Origin: Struthidea cinerea
Taxonomy: Eukaryota; Chordata; Aves; Passeriformes; Corcoracidae
NCBI GenBank assembly: GCA_013397865.1
Contig: VZTI01005305.1
Location: 17,473-81,472, forward strand
Length of the DNA stretch: 64,000 bases
Reading direction: 5' to 3'
Below are positions 14,701-29,700 of the stretch, in pieces. The position numbers were made by a program, and so were the translations under genes. Below the pieces are notes generated by a model. It worked only from the letters and a program-made list of their open reading frames with translations, was not told the DNA's origin and searched no databases. The first letter of the stretch is position 1. The number at the start of each line of letters is the position of its first letter.

Positions 14701-17700
14701 ACCTCTATTGAGTCCACACGCAGGCATCCAGGATTTCCCCAGTCATATGGTATTTGTTCCCTTTTTCCCCACTGAGAGGGAGGCTTCAATCAGACCTTTC
14801 AAGTCAGTACGTTTTACTAACTAATGATTTACTTCTACCTCAGCGCTCCCATGGCATCCCCATATGCCCCAAACATCAATTCATGTTTCCCACTCATTCA
14901 TCTCACAGGCATCAAAATGTTGATTAGCATCTCCTTGGATGAAGTGAGATGAAACGAGTCATATCTTTGATGCCCACTTTACACTGAGGAAAACCAAGGC
15001 ACAAAGCACCCTGGCTGGAAGCTCCCCAAGGGCAGGGTGGTGCAGGGGGAGAGCTGCAGAGCTGCCGGGGCTGGTGCCCGTGCTCCGAGTGCCGCACGCT
15101 GCCCGCGCAGTTCCCGGCACAGCTCCAAGCAAAGGAGGGCCCCATTTGCACACACAGAGGCAAACCCCTGCTGCTGCCAAGTGTCAGAATTTGTTCAGTG
15201 TTTGAGCACAGGCTGGTGGTATCTGTGAAAATTATCAGAATCTCTAAATAAGTACCAAATGTCGCATCTTGTGTTACAAAGGCCGGGCTCCACAAGCGTA
15301 GCTGGCACGCGTAACCCCAGGATTTAGAAGAGGTACATTTACATACATACAGGCACTTACAGGCAAGCCTGAGCACCAGAGGGGAGCTGCGGCTCCTGCC
15401 GGGCAATGGCAGAGTCACCGCACGGCGACAGGTTGGGGATTCTGAGCTTTACTATTCCTAGGCTAACAAAAGGATGGCTTATTTACTACAGCTTTTGATT
15501 CCTTACTGGTGCCTAAAAGCTCTTAACTGAAAAACAACCAAGGCCCTGGAAACAGGCAGCGGGCATCAGGACTGGGACTAACTTAGACGCTGCTAATAAA
15601 TATAACAATGCCTGACGTGAAACAGGGCAAAGCAGAGGTTCCCATTTGGTGAAAAAGTCCTCAAGTTTAGAGCCTGAACCAGTGCAACGTTAAACAAGTG
15701 CACCTGCATTTTAGAAGCAAATAATTCCAGCAGGGATTCACGTTGCTGTGGATACAGAGGGAAGAACAGCTCAAAGATACTGGTAAAGCAGGGAGGGATT
15801 AGAGTATCTAGGGAAATAAGTAAAAGGTGTTGGGTTTCAGCGCACAGCTCTAGAGGACGGCTACAAAAAGAGTCTGAACACCCTTGTCCTCAAAATAAAA
15901 CAGGGTTACCAATTTACGGAGCATAACCAAAAGGACACACAGAAAAGTTTTAGTACAGTTTTTACATACATCCTGGTGTTTGTGAATCTGTTAGAGTATT
16001 CCTTGCTCAGTTTGCTGCATTTTTTGCCTGATGTCTCACTACCTTTTTTTTTTTCCTCCTGTGTGTGGCATAATGATGGAGGCTTAGACAGTGGAAACTG
16101 CCTGAACAAATAATTTAATTAATTGCTCTCATTAAACCCCTCATTATCACAAGTCAAATCACTTTTGTTACAAAAAATAAAGTGCAGCGAAGCAGCCTCC
16201 ATGAATCCGAGCATTTCAATTTATTTGAAATTTTGCGGTTTTCAAAATTATTTTTCCAGTCATCAATAAAAACTAAAATAAAAACGTGACAGAAGATAAT
16301 GCTTTATCTGCCTCCTAAAATTGGTAACTATGTGAACTGTTCTCCTGTGTACACAATCTTTAAACAATAGTATCTGGAATGATCCAAAAGTAAAGTCTTA
16401 ATGACATTGGATCCTCAGCTTCACGGCAGCAACGCCCTTATAAAAATGGCAGCTCGAGATCATTCTGAACATGGTAAAAAAGAGTCTGATTTCAGCACTA
16501 AATGCTGAAAAGTAAGATGTGATAAAGTCTTGCATTAACAAAACTTTGAAATCAGAGAAATCTCTCTGAAACAAGAAAGGAGCATTAAGATTTTGTGGGG
16601 AGGAAGGAGCGCAGAAGCAGAGATGATGATGCTGAGAGTCCCAGCAGGCCATAACCTGCATTCAAGGCACAGGAACTCTGCACGTCCAGGTGCCAGCCTC
16701 GCCGTACAAGGCAGATGTGGACAGTTCTCCTTTTCCCCGCAAATATAACGATTTATCCAAAGCAGGACTTTTCTTAAAGAAACATTTCAAGAACACACAA
16801 TCAGGATGTGACTTGGAGAAGAGACATCTCCCAAAAGAAAAGATATTCTAACAGATTTCCCAGCTCCACACAAAACTCCAGATAGAAATGCCCAGCTTAA
16901 CAGAGGTTGCTCATATGCATAACCAGAAAGAAACCCCACTCATTCATGTTGTCACTCCAGGATAAATGTGTTACTCAGCACTACAGCCTTGCCTGCAGCC
17001 ACCTTTCCAAGCAATGTCTTCCCATGTTGTCTCTCCGCTGAATTCCTTTGCCAGCCCCAGTGTTTTCCCTTTCTTTCGCTGCCTCTGCCTCCCGGGGCAG
17101 CCGTACTTGGCTTCACCAGCAGCAGAAGGGCTTGTTGTTTGTATCAACACCTACCAAAAGCACCTCTTCTCCAGAACCCTTCTCTGAGGGCCCTCAGTTG
17201 CAGCCCCCAGAGCAGGATTCCAGATTCACTGCTGACCAACAGATGTCCATCTACAAGTTATCCCTCTTCAACTACCAGTAAACAAAGATTAGCCAGTTCT
17301 CCCTTGGATCAACCTTAGGAAAAAGTGTTAAGATTGTGAATGAATTTGCTCAACAAAAGAAGGGATAACAGCACAGTGTTTACTGGGACACTTGTCAATG
17401 CAAGGGTCAAGGAGGGGCTTTCCACACAACCTGGCCCATGACAACTCTTCCTCTCTCAGCAAAATATTTCATCACGCCCCAGTTGCTTCCTCCTGGTATT
17501 AAAACAACAAAGACCCTTCAAAAACTTCTATTTTGATGGAACACTGCTTTGTATTTTTTTTTTTCAGCAACATCCTGCCAGGTTTATCAGATGCTGTCAA
17601 CCTAGGAAGAACAACCTCTAAGCCCAGGCCACGAAAGCCAGCACTGTCACCATTTTTGACATCTCAGCAAGAATCCATTAAAGAGCTAAAGAACATTTCC

Positions 17701-20700
17701 CTCACTCTTTCACTAACACCCTTCACGGATGCTGGGAGTGCTTCTCTCTCTCCGCCACTGGCAGCTGGGTCTCTCACCAAACTTTGAACTTGTTGGTTCA
17801 CTACTTAGTAACAATGACATCAGCGAGTTATCACCATTATTCTCATGTTCAATCCAAACACAGCTACTAGAAAGAAAATTAACTCTATCCCAGCAAACCC
17901 AGGGCAATCCTGTCTCATAAGCTGTTCCTCCCCAGTTAAATTTGGATTTTCCTGCTAGGTTATATAAACCAGTCCTCTCACTCTTCCCCCTTCAAGCGAT
18001 TAGTCCTACATTTCCTTCTCTGTGGTTATTTTACTGTGGTTATATTGCTTGTCTCTCGTCCTCTGTGCTTATCTTTTTCCTAGGCAATACAATTAAACAC
18101 ACCAGCAACGCTGACTCTGTTGTCTTCCAATTCCTTTACTAATTCCTCCTTTTTTTAGGTGGCTTTACATCAGTCTACAACCTTGATTTCTCTCTGAACA
18201 CTACCAAACATGTCTTTTTCCAGTTTCTTCTTTTGAACTCCCATCCACCTTATAACCCATTACTCTGAAACACCTCAGCCCCCTCCTGTGGCTGTCACTG
18301 CTTCTGTCCCTTCCAGTCACCTCTCACTTCCCAGCAACTGGTTTTGCTTACAAAAACTAGAGCATCCACTCAAGATCTGCGGCATTTTCAGGATCTAGGT
18401 TACTAAAATCAACATGGCAAAGTTCTTACAGTATGAATTGTTCTGTAACAGGGCAGAGAAATCTAAAGAGTTCTTTTCCTTGCCCACTCAAAACACACAG
18501 CTAAATCAGACCCATCCATATCCTTCCTTCCGCAGCTACAGAGTTCACGAGGGCAGCCCTACCATCCCAAATCTAAGTCAGCTTTGAGTCTGACCTAATC
18601 AAAGCACCATCCAACCACTGCTTCAGTGAGAGCACTTCCTTCCTAAAATTCCAATTTCCATTCCACAAGTGTTCCAGCATTTCATTTTCCTCAAAAAGGG
18701 CAATTATTTTTCTAGACAGAAAATGAGGGATATCTGATGATGGCCTTGGTAGTTACAGTCCCTTGCTGTTTAATCACCTGGCAGATTCCAAACCACGGTA
18801 GAGAGACATCAACACCATTTTCCACAAATAAAGGTACCATAAATCGGGCAGTAAAACTAAAGTGCGGTTGAAACTTCACTGGTTTTCCTGCCGCTGTGTG
18901 AGTGCTTCAGTGAGTAACACACAGTGCAGCTTCCAGCTGCTAATAGGACATTTCTAATACTATTGGCCAGTTACCCATGTTAAAACTAAGGTGGTGGGGT
19001 TTTTATGGCTGTCTACCAGACTCCAATTTTCCAAACTCTTGCAGAGGAGATGAGTATTCTGACTCTGTGATGTAGCCTGGTGCAAATCTGGCAATGCTGC
19101 CTTCAGAGTGTGCACCCTCAAAATGCTCCCAGACTGCCCTTGAACCTGGAAGGCTTGAGGTTTAACCATATGTGCTCCTCCTGCCAGCAGGAGAACACAT
19201 ACCTTTTCAAAGCTGCACATTCTGAGGCACCCCCCCAGTGCCAAGTCCTCACGACATAAAGCTGGCAGCCCAGGAAGGACAGGGACACAGCTGGCAGAGG
19301 AGTCAGCTGCGCCAAAACTCCCGATCCCAAACAGCCATCCCTGTAGTTAGTGACCTCCACATGCCAACACCCTCACTCTGCTCCTCAGAGTACACACACA
19401 CAGACACGAACAGGAATTAAATCCACGCTAATCACTAGTGGGAAGGACCACAGCTTAGCCAGACAAGTCATTTTTTCTCCACTGCAGCAGCCTGCAGAGT
19501 CTGCTGTGCTTCCAAGCCAACACTCAGGCAGCCTGGAGACTGCTCTGGAGGGCTCAGCACTACACCTCCTCCGCAGCTCTGGGAACAAACTTCAAACAAA
19601 ACTAAATACGAACAGAAGAAAAAGTGGTTGCACCTCCTCCATGGCTTCAGCAGAGAGCTGCAGAAGCTCGGTGCAGTGTTTGCCCTTGGAATGCTGCTGT
19701 ATTTGCTCTGAACTGCATCGATCAGAGGTACCAGGTTACCAGGCTCAGAGCTGTGGATGTCCCACTGAGTCACCAGGAGGGGATGACGGATGCAGCCCAG
19801 CATTCTATAAAAACCCTTCTGACTCATTCCAATTTTGAGCAGGCTTTTTATGAGAAAACTACCATTTCCAAGATCAGCTTTAACACTCACCAAGAAGTTA
19901 GAGGTATTCAAATATAAATAGTAACAAGAGAAAATCTACAAATGCTTACAAATTTCAAGCGTGAAAGAACAGTTTGGGCTCAGAGTGTTTGCGTATCTTT
20001 AAAGGGCAAGTATTTCAAGTTGAAATAATCGTATTTAAAATTGCAGAGAGCCTCAAAAGCAAGACCGTAACTATAAAATAAGCCCACATTGATGCAAATT
20101 GAGTCCCCTTTTGTGGCAGAGGCTGTTAGGAAGGCTGATCCTGATCCACATCCTCTCCCCTCGTTTATGCCTGGTATCAGTCACTGCCAGCGCTCATTGT
20201 GACGCCGACTGCGCAACAAGGCCAGCTCTGACCCGTCTGATTTATCTCTGTCACGACTGGAGCTCCGCTCACCAGAGGCGATGGAAGGCCACAGTGTCTG
20301 AGGGATGCAGGCCCGGTGACACTGAGCACACGGCCTGGGCTTGCCTTGCCACGAAGGGAAGGCAGAGGCAAGCACACGTGTGTCAGATCATGTGGCAAAG
20401 ACAGACAGGACAAAACAATGGGCATCTCTAACCCATTCATCGGTGTTAGCTCTGTGGTCAGCAAGTAAGCACTAACTATTTAATTAGTCAACTAATTAGT
20501 GACAGGCAACATGGAAGGCTTCAGATGCTCCCAGACAAATGCAAAGATAAAAGGCCTAATTAACCAGCAAGCATTATGCTAACTACAGCCAAGCAGGCCA
20601 GATGTGCAGGATATCGTGTACCCGGTGCTGCCGGATAACGGCTCCGTCAGGAACCCTGTTCAAACCCTGCCGCCTTGGAGCTGATCCTGGGTACCCCGAA

Positions 20701-23700
20701 CTCCCAGTGGGAGACACCGCCCTGCAGCCAAAAACTCAGGTTTACTGTGCTGGATTCCAATTCTGCTTTGAGAAAGAAGTTCAGGGCTTTGACAAAAACG
20801 TACTTTAATCCATCTGGTTATTAAATGCAATAGTTATTTTAATGCACCCACGTGGAGAGGGAAATAGATTTCACAACAATTTCATGTGAAATATTGTGAT
20901 TTTAGGCACCTTTCATTCATGGCTATCTCGTGTAGCATGTTATGCATATTCCAACATCCTCAGAGAATAAGTCATCGTTTACATCAGGGTTTGGATTAAG
21001 GAGGCTTTCTAAACCATGGATTAAAAACAGTTTTCCCTCTCATTGAAGACAATAGTGCTTTCCACAGCTATAATGCAAAGAGGTAGATAAAAGTCAGTGG
21101 GTTCCCTGCACGGGAACAAGTGACAAGATACTGCTGGGAGCAAGCTCCGTGCTCCTTAAGCCAAACTTCCATACCTGCTGCCCGAGTTTGCATGCTGCTC
21201 CAGGAACCAGCCCCTGGTTCCTGGGATAAACTGGAAACACTGGGGTTTGTAATCCTGTGTCCTTCTGGCCTAATCCTGCTACCCTGCCCATCCCTTTGAA
21301 ACTAGCAAAGGAAAGAAGACAAAAAAAAGAAATCAACCAAGCAAATATAAAACCACCCACGGTCACATCTGTACCCCCAGAGCCACTGTCACACCAACAG
21401 CTGGCCAGGCACCAGGCTCTGCCCCTGCTAGTGCAGCGCTGCTGCCTCCACCAGTCACCCGGCCCGCCAGCAAAAGAACAAAAAAATCCCTGTGCATCCT
21501 CGAGAAAAGCAGCACTACAGCTGAAAACATATACCTGCACACGCTGCCCGAGCAGCACGGAAAGGTCTAAAGCTCATTTGGGGTTTGGGTGGGTGAGCAG
21601 TGGTGCCATGGCTGCTCCATGGCACTGCTCCAGGAGCACTGTGCCCCAGGATGTGCTGCCCACGGCACAGCAGGAGTGGGAGGCATCCTGCCACGGGGCA
21701 GCAGAGCTCATTCTCAGGGCCATTTCTCCGCTTAATGAAAAATGTATTTCCTCAGTCTCAAAGAAGTTGAAAACACTTGCAAGATCGAGTTCTAATAATT
21801 GCCACATCGGTAAGTGAATTACATTTGTATGTTTCCATGGTGACTGGTAATGTAAAATAATTAAGTATGAAGAATAACGATGAGAAAACGACTTCCTCTT
21901 TTTAAGGATTAGGGCTCACAAATTGATTCAATCCAGCTATTTTTAGTGCATGTAACCTTTGCAGGGAATATTAGAAAATTACGAGTAAATTAAACTAAAT
22001 TGTTTTAAAAGGCCTTCACATTGATCAGGAGGCTATTTGCTGCTGATGTGAAAATTAAAAACTAATCTCTCCCAGATTTATACCTCTATTAATATAAATT
22101 CTGCGACACTGCACTAAGTGCTGCCTGCTGGCACTGTGGTTCTGCGAGCAGCACTCCGTGTCTGAGGCCGGGTGCCAAGGCAAGCTCAAGGAGGACGCGT
22201 CCTGCAGCAGCTCTGCCGGAGTTTGTTTCAGACTCAAGCCCTGGCTGCAAAGCCTCGGCCCAGGGAGCTCCAAGGGCAACACCCGCAAAGGCCTGTTCCC
22301 TACAGACAGACTCAGCTGACACACCTGCAGCACAAACACGCTTTGGCTTCCCCACAGTGTTCTATAACAAAATGGCAGCCACAAACAGCCCAGCACAGGG
22401 TGAGTAACAAGAGAGGGGTTAGAAGTTCTGAAGTACACGTTTAGCTGAACTTGGGATGGAACTGAAAGCCTAAAAGGTGCTGAGAGCAGGAGGATGAGAG
22501 GACACTATTTACCCCGAGATGGGTTGCTTTACAGGAAGTCAAGAACTAAGAGAAGGGCAAGAAGCAGAAATTTTTTTCTGCACTGCTCCAGCAGTACAAC
22601 ATCTATAAAGCACTTCAACTTATTCTTCTCTTGATGTATTGAAAAAATCATTTGTGATGTTATCAATGGTTGTTGGCTTAATTGGGAAAAAAAAAAAGGC
22701 GGAATTTTCCGTTCTCTGCCTCCCATAAAAGCGCCAGACTCTTTCAGTTCTTGTTGCATTTTGTTGCAAGAATCACATTCAGAATTTGACTTTTATATTC
22801 ATTCCTGCAAGTCTTTAATGACATTTCTAGTATGAGTGGTTAAACTCCGCAGAAAACACCAACTGCATCAAGGGAACAGCATTCTCAGAGTGTGACTCCC
22901 CAGTAAGCCCCTGAAGCTGCTGTGGAGGAGGTACAGCAGCAAGACACCAGAGAGAGCACCCTGTCCTCGCGTTGGGAAGGCTGTTAAACAGCAGAACCCA
23001 TCCGCTGCTTTCCCTGCCTTAGACTTAGGGGAGGGGGGATGCAGACAGGTTTGGGATCCCACCAGGCACAACTGGCTTTAAAGGTCAATACTGCTTGGGA
23101 GCACATGCAAAGGGTCCCTGACTCCACCTCCCCCCACAAGACTGTGGTTTAAGAACAATGGCCAAAGCGACTTTAGGTGTTCTCAATTCTCATTTTCAGC
23201 GTGGCTTCACCTTAAGGATCCACGTGCAACTGCGAGTTGCTTGGAATCCTGTGAGTTCCAAGGCATCCAGGACACCAGAACCCACCCCTACATTCGCAGG
23301 AGCTCAGACCTTTAACACAGGGTACCGAGACGGACCCAAGGAATGCTTTAAATGCAAGAAACAACCCCCTTCATGCAAAAGGGAACACATCCTTTTCAGC
23401 ACAGGAAATAAAATAAAAAACTTACCAAAAAATCAGCGTTTCCAGAAAAGAGATTCCAACATCGGATGCACCAACCACCACAATTCTAGCGTTGATACAC
23501 ACTTTTGATTCCAGAACCAGCTTTCGATTTGTGTGGTTCAAAGAATAATTCAGCTGTAAAAAAATATGTAAGACATAGAAATGCATTTAAAAAATAGTCG
23601 AAGCCTGCTAGGAATCATTAAACTCTCATTGATGCATTATCTTGCATTGACACAAAACTTCTCATGGCTCACTGACATGACTAACACCATTTTTCTGTGC

Positions 23701-26700
23701 ATGGCACCAGGTAAGTGGTACTAGGATATGTGGAATATGCACACGTTTAATAGGTCACAGAAAATTACAGGAGCTCAATGGTCTGGCTTCTGCTGAGCAG
23801 GATGCTCTGGAGTCCTTGCAGGAGAGGACAAAACGTTGCCTCTGCTATCACTCACTGCCATTTATCAAACACCTCGAGAACTTGCATTTACATACTGCTA
23901 AGGCCATTTTTATACCTCATAGAGCAGTTTTTACGCTTGCTGGTTTATCTATGGAAATGGTTTTACTTGTAAATTGATTAGGAACTTCTATTTTGAGTGT
24001 CTTTGTGTGTTCAATTGAAAACTCCCTTTCCAAAACTATCCTTCTCTTTTCTTAAATGCAGAGCAGCTACCTGGAAAGCCAGGTTGCCACACGAGTAAAT
24101 GAGTACCTCAATGTCCCTGGGATCAATGCTCCAGTCACAAATCTTACTGCAACGTTGGTAGTTACTAATTTCAGCTTCCACACCACTTCATTCACACTCT
24201 GGCCAAGGGAATAAACCCCATCTGGTTTTTTTTTTATCATGTGTCTCTAGGTCTTGCTACCTGAGATTCTCCAAACAAATATGCAGCTAAGAGACAAGAG
24301 ATAACATTGCATTTGACAATTGTTTTTTTTTTCACCTTGACTATATTTAGCTTCCACATTTCTGGTGAAAGACACAGAAATACTTTCCTTCTCGCAGTTT
24401 GCATTTTTCCTACTGCTCTGGGTTGCCTACATTCCCATTTCACAGAATGGGTAACTGCAGGTTCATAAGTGCACTGGGAAGACCAATACAAAATTGAACC
24501 ACTTTTGTTATTTGTCAGACACTTCTCCAATAAATTCCTGCTGTGACACTTAGGAAGGAAGCAATCTAAGGCTTCTAACAGGTTTTCCTCTACTACAAAT
24601 AGGAAACAGCACTAATAAAATTAAGTCCTCTAAATTCCTCCTATGAATGTACAGTTGAAATATATTCCCTATATATCAGCTGACAGAGTAATTCAATAGA
24701 TGAAGAGTAAGTACTTGCTTTTAAAGCTGTGGTAATTACACGTGCCCTCTCAATAAGTACATGGCACACTGAGATCCCCAAGAGATCTTTTATGCCATGT
24801 CTTTGCACTGGTGGAGCTCCACAGCTGGGGTTTCAGCACAGCCCCACCACACCGTGGAACTCACTAGAGAGCTGTCCTGTTCCTTAAGGAAGCATTATGG
24901 ATCAATTCCCTGCCAAATGGCATGACTGCATAGCAAGTCATTTAGAATGTGGCAAAATTGTATGTCACCTTTGGTCAGGCAACGTTATTTTTTACTGCCA
25001 GATAAATGTTCTTTGAGCTGCAGTTCACCACAGTGCAACGATGACATCCAGTGGTGAGCCAGATTCATCTCAGGGACTGGACTGCCCTGGGAAAATTCCA
25101 GAAGATATCTCAAGAAGTATGCCAGCCCAGGGTGGCTGCTGAACGGAGGTCAGCTGTGCGGCAGCCAGCGCATGCCCACAACGAAGAATGCCTTGGGGCA
25201 AGGGACAGAGCCACCCTGCTGCTCCAAACCAGGGTTATACAGGACATAGGCAAGTCCCTACAGAGAACCTCCATAATCCCATTCAAAGCCGGTGCTTTCG
25301 AACATGGTTGAACACTCCTTACAGAAGGATCTGCCAGCAAAAAGGACTTCAATCATAAATTAGACTATGTCTGTAACACTTCCACGTTTCAGAAACTGAA
25401 AAAGCCTTCTATATTTCCCTGAAAGTGTACATCTTTAGAAGAGATTTTAGGAAACGAGAAGAACCAATGGCAAGTATTACAGACATCCCTCACCACTTAA
25501 AATCGAACTCTGTGTTTCTTGTAACACACTGCGTGGTTATGCCCCAGCTACACAAGTTGTTGCTCTGCCAATGCTGACACGTGTGGAGCTCTCCCAGCCC
25601 CACAATCAGGCGTGGAGGACACTGTGCCCTCACCTCAGTATTCACGTTCCCGGGATTGGCAGACAGAAATTCTGCCAGGCTGGGTTTTGCTGCACACGTG
25701 GACTTGCAACTTTCTAGAAAAGCAATGACTTCCGGAGGAAAAACGATTAAGTGATGTTTGTGTTGAAACATGGCTTTTAATAAATTAATAAAACGGTAAA
25801 AAACATGGAAAGAAACTACTTGTAATGTACCTAACCAATGAAAATAGGCAGGAATGCCAGCAGCAAACAGCATAAACCCAACAGGCCTCACGGCAACACC
25901 AAGCTCAAACATCTCCTTTTCTACTGCTGTGCTGGTGGTTTATTTTAATGCTCTGCAGCAATGAAAGCAGGAATACAATTTCCCTAGGAAGAGTTGTGTC
26001 TAATTCATGAAATGGCTTCTGTATCAGTGACACAAAGGCAGCCTGTGAGCAGAGTATAACCAGTTTTGTTCCCCACACAACGGCCCCAACACCAACAGCT
26101 GTCATGCTCCAGAAATCACCTTTCTACAGCTAAGCACGCTAAACAGCCCTGGGGAGTAAGGAATTAGGTGGATTGGTCCCATAATACCACCTATTTTAAC
26201 AAAATGTCAGGACAAATGGCTACACGTGTTCCCCAGAGGAGTAATCAGACATCATAATTGATAGGTCAATAGCAAACTAACATGTTTATTTTGTATCCAA
26301 TCTATTAAATAAACCAGCAATCATTAACTAATGCAAGGCAAAAAGCGTGAATTGCCATTGGTAGAAAAGGCGTACGTAGCCCAGAAAAGAGGATTTTCTT
26401 TGGTTATCAAATGATTATTTGGGGTACTGGCATCCCTGCCCCCCCCTCCCCCCCACGCTGCTCCCATCTGGGGGCAGAGGGACAGCGGAGCTGGCAGTGG
26501 TGGCCACTGGCAGTGGTGGCCCTTTGGCATCAGAGCGTGGGGCTATTCCTGCACATGGACACCCAGAGCCATCACCCACAGGCCTTCAAACCAGACCTCA
26601 CTAAAGCGCTGAGGCAGCCCCCAGACACTGACAACACACACCCTGCATGGGAACCACGGCTGTCACTCACGATCTCACAGCACAACACGGGCCAGAGCAG

Positions 26701-29700
26701 GATTCATTTATGGCATCCAGAATTCACACATCCTTCTACTCCATGCAACCAAAGGAAAAAGAGACGTGAAATACTGATAAGGTTTCAGCAAACAGCAAAC
26801 GTTATATCCTTTGCACTTTCCAACCCTGTACAGCTTCACGCCCAGCTCTCCTGCCTGGTTTGCACGTGCCTTGGGAATGGACTCGTGGTACATTTACTCA
26901 CTACTTTACGTTATATGTTGGTGGTACAAACTCACATCCAGAATATTTTCAGGTTCCTTTTAGTTCTGTTTTTAAACACTGGACCCTGGGCTAGTTGAAG
27001 GTTTTCTATATACATTTATTATAATTGTTCTACAATCAGTCAGGGTTTATAGCAAACGTTAGCTTCATTCTAACAAAAAACCATGGAAATCAAACACCCA
27101 AAAATGTAAAAACAAAAATCTGGACAAAGGATTTCAGCCCTGACAGGAAGAGAACAGCACTGTGTTCTGAACTGGGCACTGGAAAGTCTATCCCAGTAAC
27201 ACTCAGTGGTGTGTCAGAGCGGCTGCACTCTGACACACCACTCAGAGTCCCAACTCTCTGGGACTCCTCATGCAAAGGCTCCCTAAGGCTGCAGAATTCA
27301 CAGCATCACAGAATCCTTTACGTTGGAAAAGACCTCTAAGGCCATCAAGTCTGACCATTAAACTTAGACTTGGCTTTATTAGACCCCAAGGACTTGGGCC
27401 TTGCCCAGCTAAACACACTGAAGCGTTAGCTGCAGCTCAAGTATCTTGAAGTGGCCCACACTTAGAAGGGCTGCTCAGGGCACTGGATGGCAAACATGGG
27501 GCCGGCTCATTTGTTATGCTCTTGGCATCTTCACTGATCCCTCACTACTACTGGGAGGGGCCCTCCCAGCCCTGTCTGGTGGGATTCTGCATCTGCCTGC
27601 AATGCTTCGGTTTTACTTCAACGTTTGTTACTGAGAAACCCGAGCGACGGTCACTGCTCTAGAGGATCCACACGATTTGAACTGCTTCTGTAAAAACCAT
27701 CAGAAGCGGTGAAAACAATTAACAAACCTGTTACGAGAGTAGTGCTGAGCTCAGCGACAGCGGCAGGCAAACAAGAAGGTGAGCAAACAGAGCTATTTTA
27801 ATTTCAAGCTCCATTTGAACCACAAGTTAAAAAAAGAAACATCAATGTTTACCAAGGTGATATGAACAAAACTGATTGGAAAATGCATGCTTTTTCAGCC
27901 TGCATTAGGAATTGTTTTCTAAATACTAGCTACATTCCAAAAAGCCTCATTAGAAATCTCTGCAAACATGTTTTCAAAAGCTGTTTCCAAGCATTCAGAG
28001 ATTTATACAAACACCAGAAACAGAAGGAAAAGAAAACAGAAAAAGAAACAGTGATGAAGAGCGCAGCCTTAATCGTTTTGGCTTTGTCAAAGAACCCTTC
28101 TTTGAGAACTGTGGCTCGGACAGATTAGACCTTGCCTTTACAGAGTATTTTCATCCACAGATCCCCAAGGCCTTAATGAATGAAGTCAGTATTATTACAC
28201 CATTATTATGCCTATGTGGGTAAATGCTGATCTTCAGCTTCTGGCAAAAGCCACCTCTGTATTCATAACTAATCGTATGCCAGTCCCTATGACTCCGCAC
28301 GAAACCAGGGATTTCCTGCTTAACTCCAGCCAGCAGCAGAGGAGAGCAGAGCACGGACACATCTATTTAATTTCCTTGCAGAACCACTGTTACCATGGTA
28401 AAAAGCTGCTCTTTTTCCCTTTGAGCACTGACATTTGGATCCCCAGCCCAGAGAGGGCCGGGCAGTTCACACTCATGTAAGGACCTGACGATTGCTTGCT
28501 GCTCTGCTTCAAAGGCCAAAGAAATGAACTCGGAATGGTGCCACTTTCAAAGAGCTCAGCTCTCTCCCGTTTTTCTGGGAAGAAAGGGAAGGACAGGAAG
28601 GCACAGGAACTCGATCAAAGCACTCAAGCTGGCAAGGGGGTAAAGCACATGGCTGGCTCTAGTCCTCTGACAGCAGTCACTGCTTCCCAGGTCATCTGTC
28701 TATGGCTTGTTCTCCAAGGCAGAAGGAAAGAGAGTAGCAAATACAAACTTGGGTTTTGGCCAAGGACTGATGCCGTAAGCTCCACATCCCTCCGAGAGAG
28801 GAACATGCCTGGCAGCCCCTAGGGAAAGGAGCCCCATGGGAAGCCCTGGCCTGAGCACAGGAACAGCAGCCAAGGGGCAGCTTGCCCTGGTCTCTGGGAA
28901 CACCGAGCTAGCCTGCAGAGGCAGCTGCCCACACACACACTCGGCACTGACAGGAGCAGAGCCAGAGCTGAGAGAAGGCAGAGGCACCCCACAGTGCCTG
29001 AGTACAGACTCAGGGCAACACAGGCAGCAATTTAAATATACTGACCTCACCGAAAAACATAAGAGAGGTATAAAGTTAAAAGCTGCGGGGGGGGAAATCG
29101 TAACATTTCATACAGAAAATAACGAACACAAGGTAACAAGTAATAGTCCAGGATATGAGCGGAGATTGATTAGTAGGGCCACAGAGCCAACGTTTTAGTG
29201 ACAGCGGACATAGTTCTCCATTTTATAACAGTGAACATTACCTTTCTGTGGCAAAAATGACTGTTTCCTCCTTACAAGCTGGAATTATCAATCTAACAAA
29301 CGGCACTGAAAAAGCTGTAAGCCAAGTCTGACCTGTTTGCAAGCAGAAGTGCCTATTTCAGCTTACTGCAAATGTCATTAACACCTGTACAGCACTGACA
29401 CCACGCTTTCAAAACAAAGATAGGTCATCTTACTTTTAATTTCACACATGCACATAAGTGGTAAACACTCCTGTTAATGATGCCATCTGGTGCCTCCCAT
29501 AACGGTGTGACACTCAGCCTTCCAAGCAAAATGTAATGGCAGCATTGCACAAACCCCACTGACATTTACAGTGAGGAAATTTGTCATCAGCCTCACTTCA
29601 GAACGCCTGTTTGTGTGCCTACTGGTGCTATAAAACCATCACCTTCACCGGCCAAGGGGAAGAACAATAAATAATGGATTTTCATCCATGCATATACTAC

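Noticed and set aside
19468..21817. Several 100-190-codon frames in intron 16
   Set aside because: No conserved motif, and overlapping frames are open on both strands.
25490..25912. Minus-strand 140-codon frame in intron 15
   Set aside because: Exons 15 and 16 already abut in the family alignment; no homology found for this frame.
26411..26998. 195-codon plus-strand frame through the C-rich run
   Set aside because: Low-complexity start and no homology; antisense to the gene inside intron 15.
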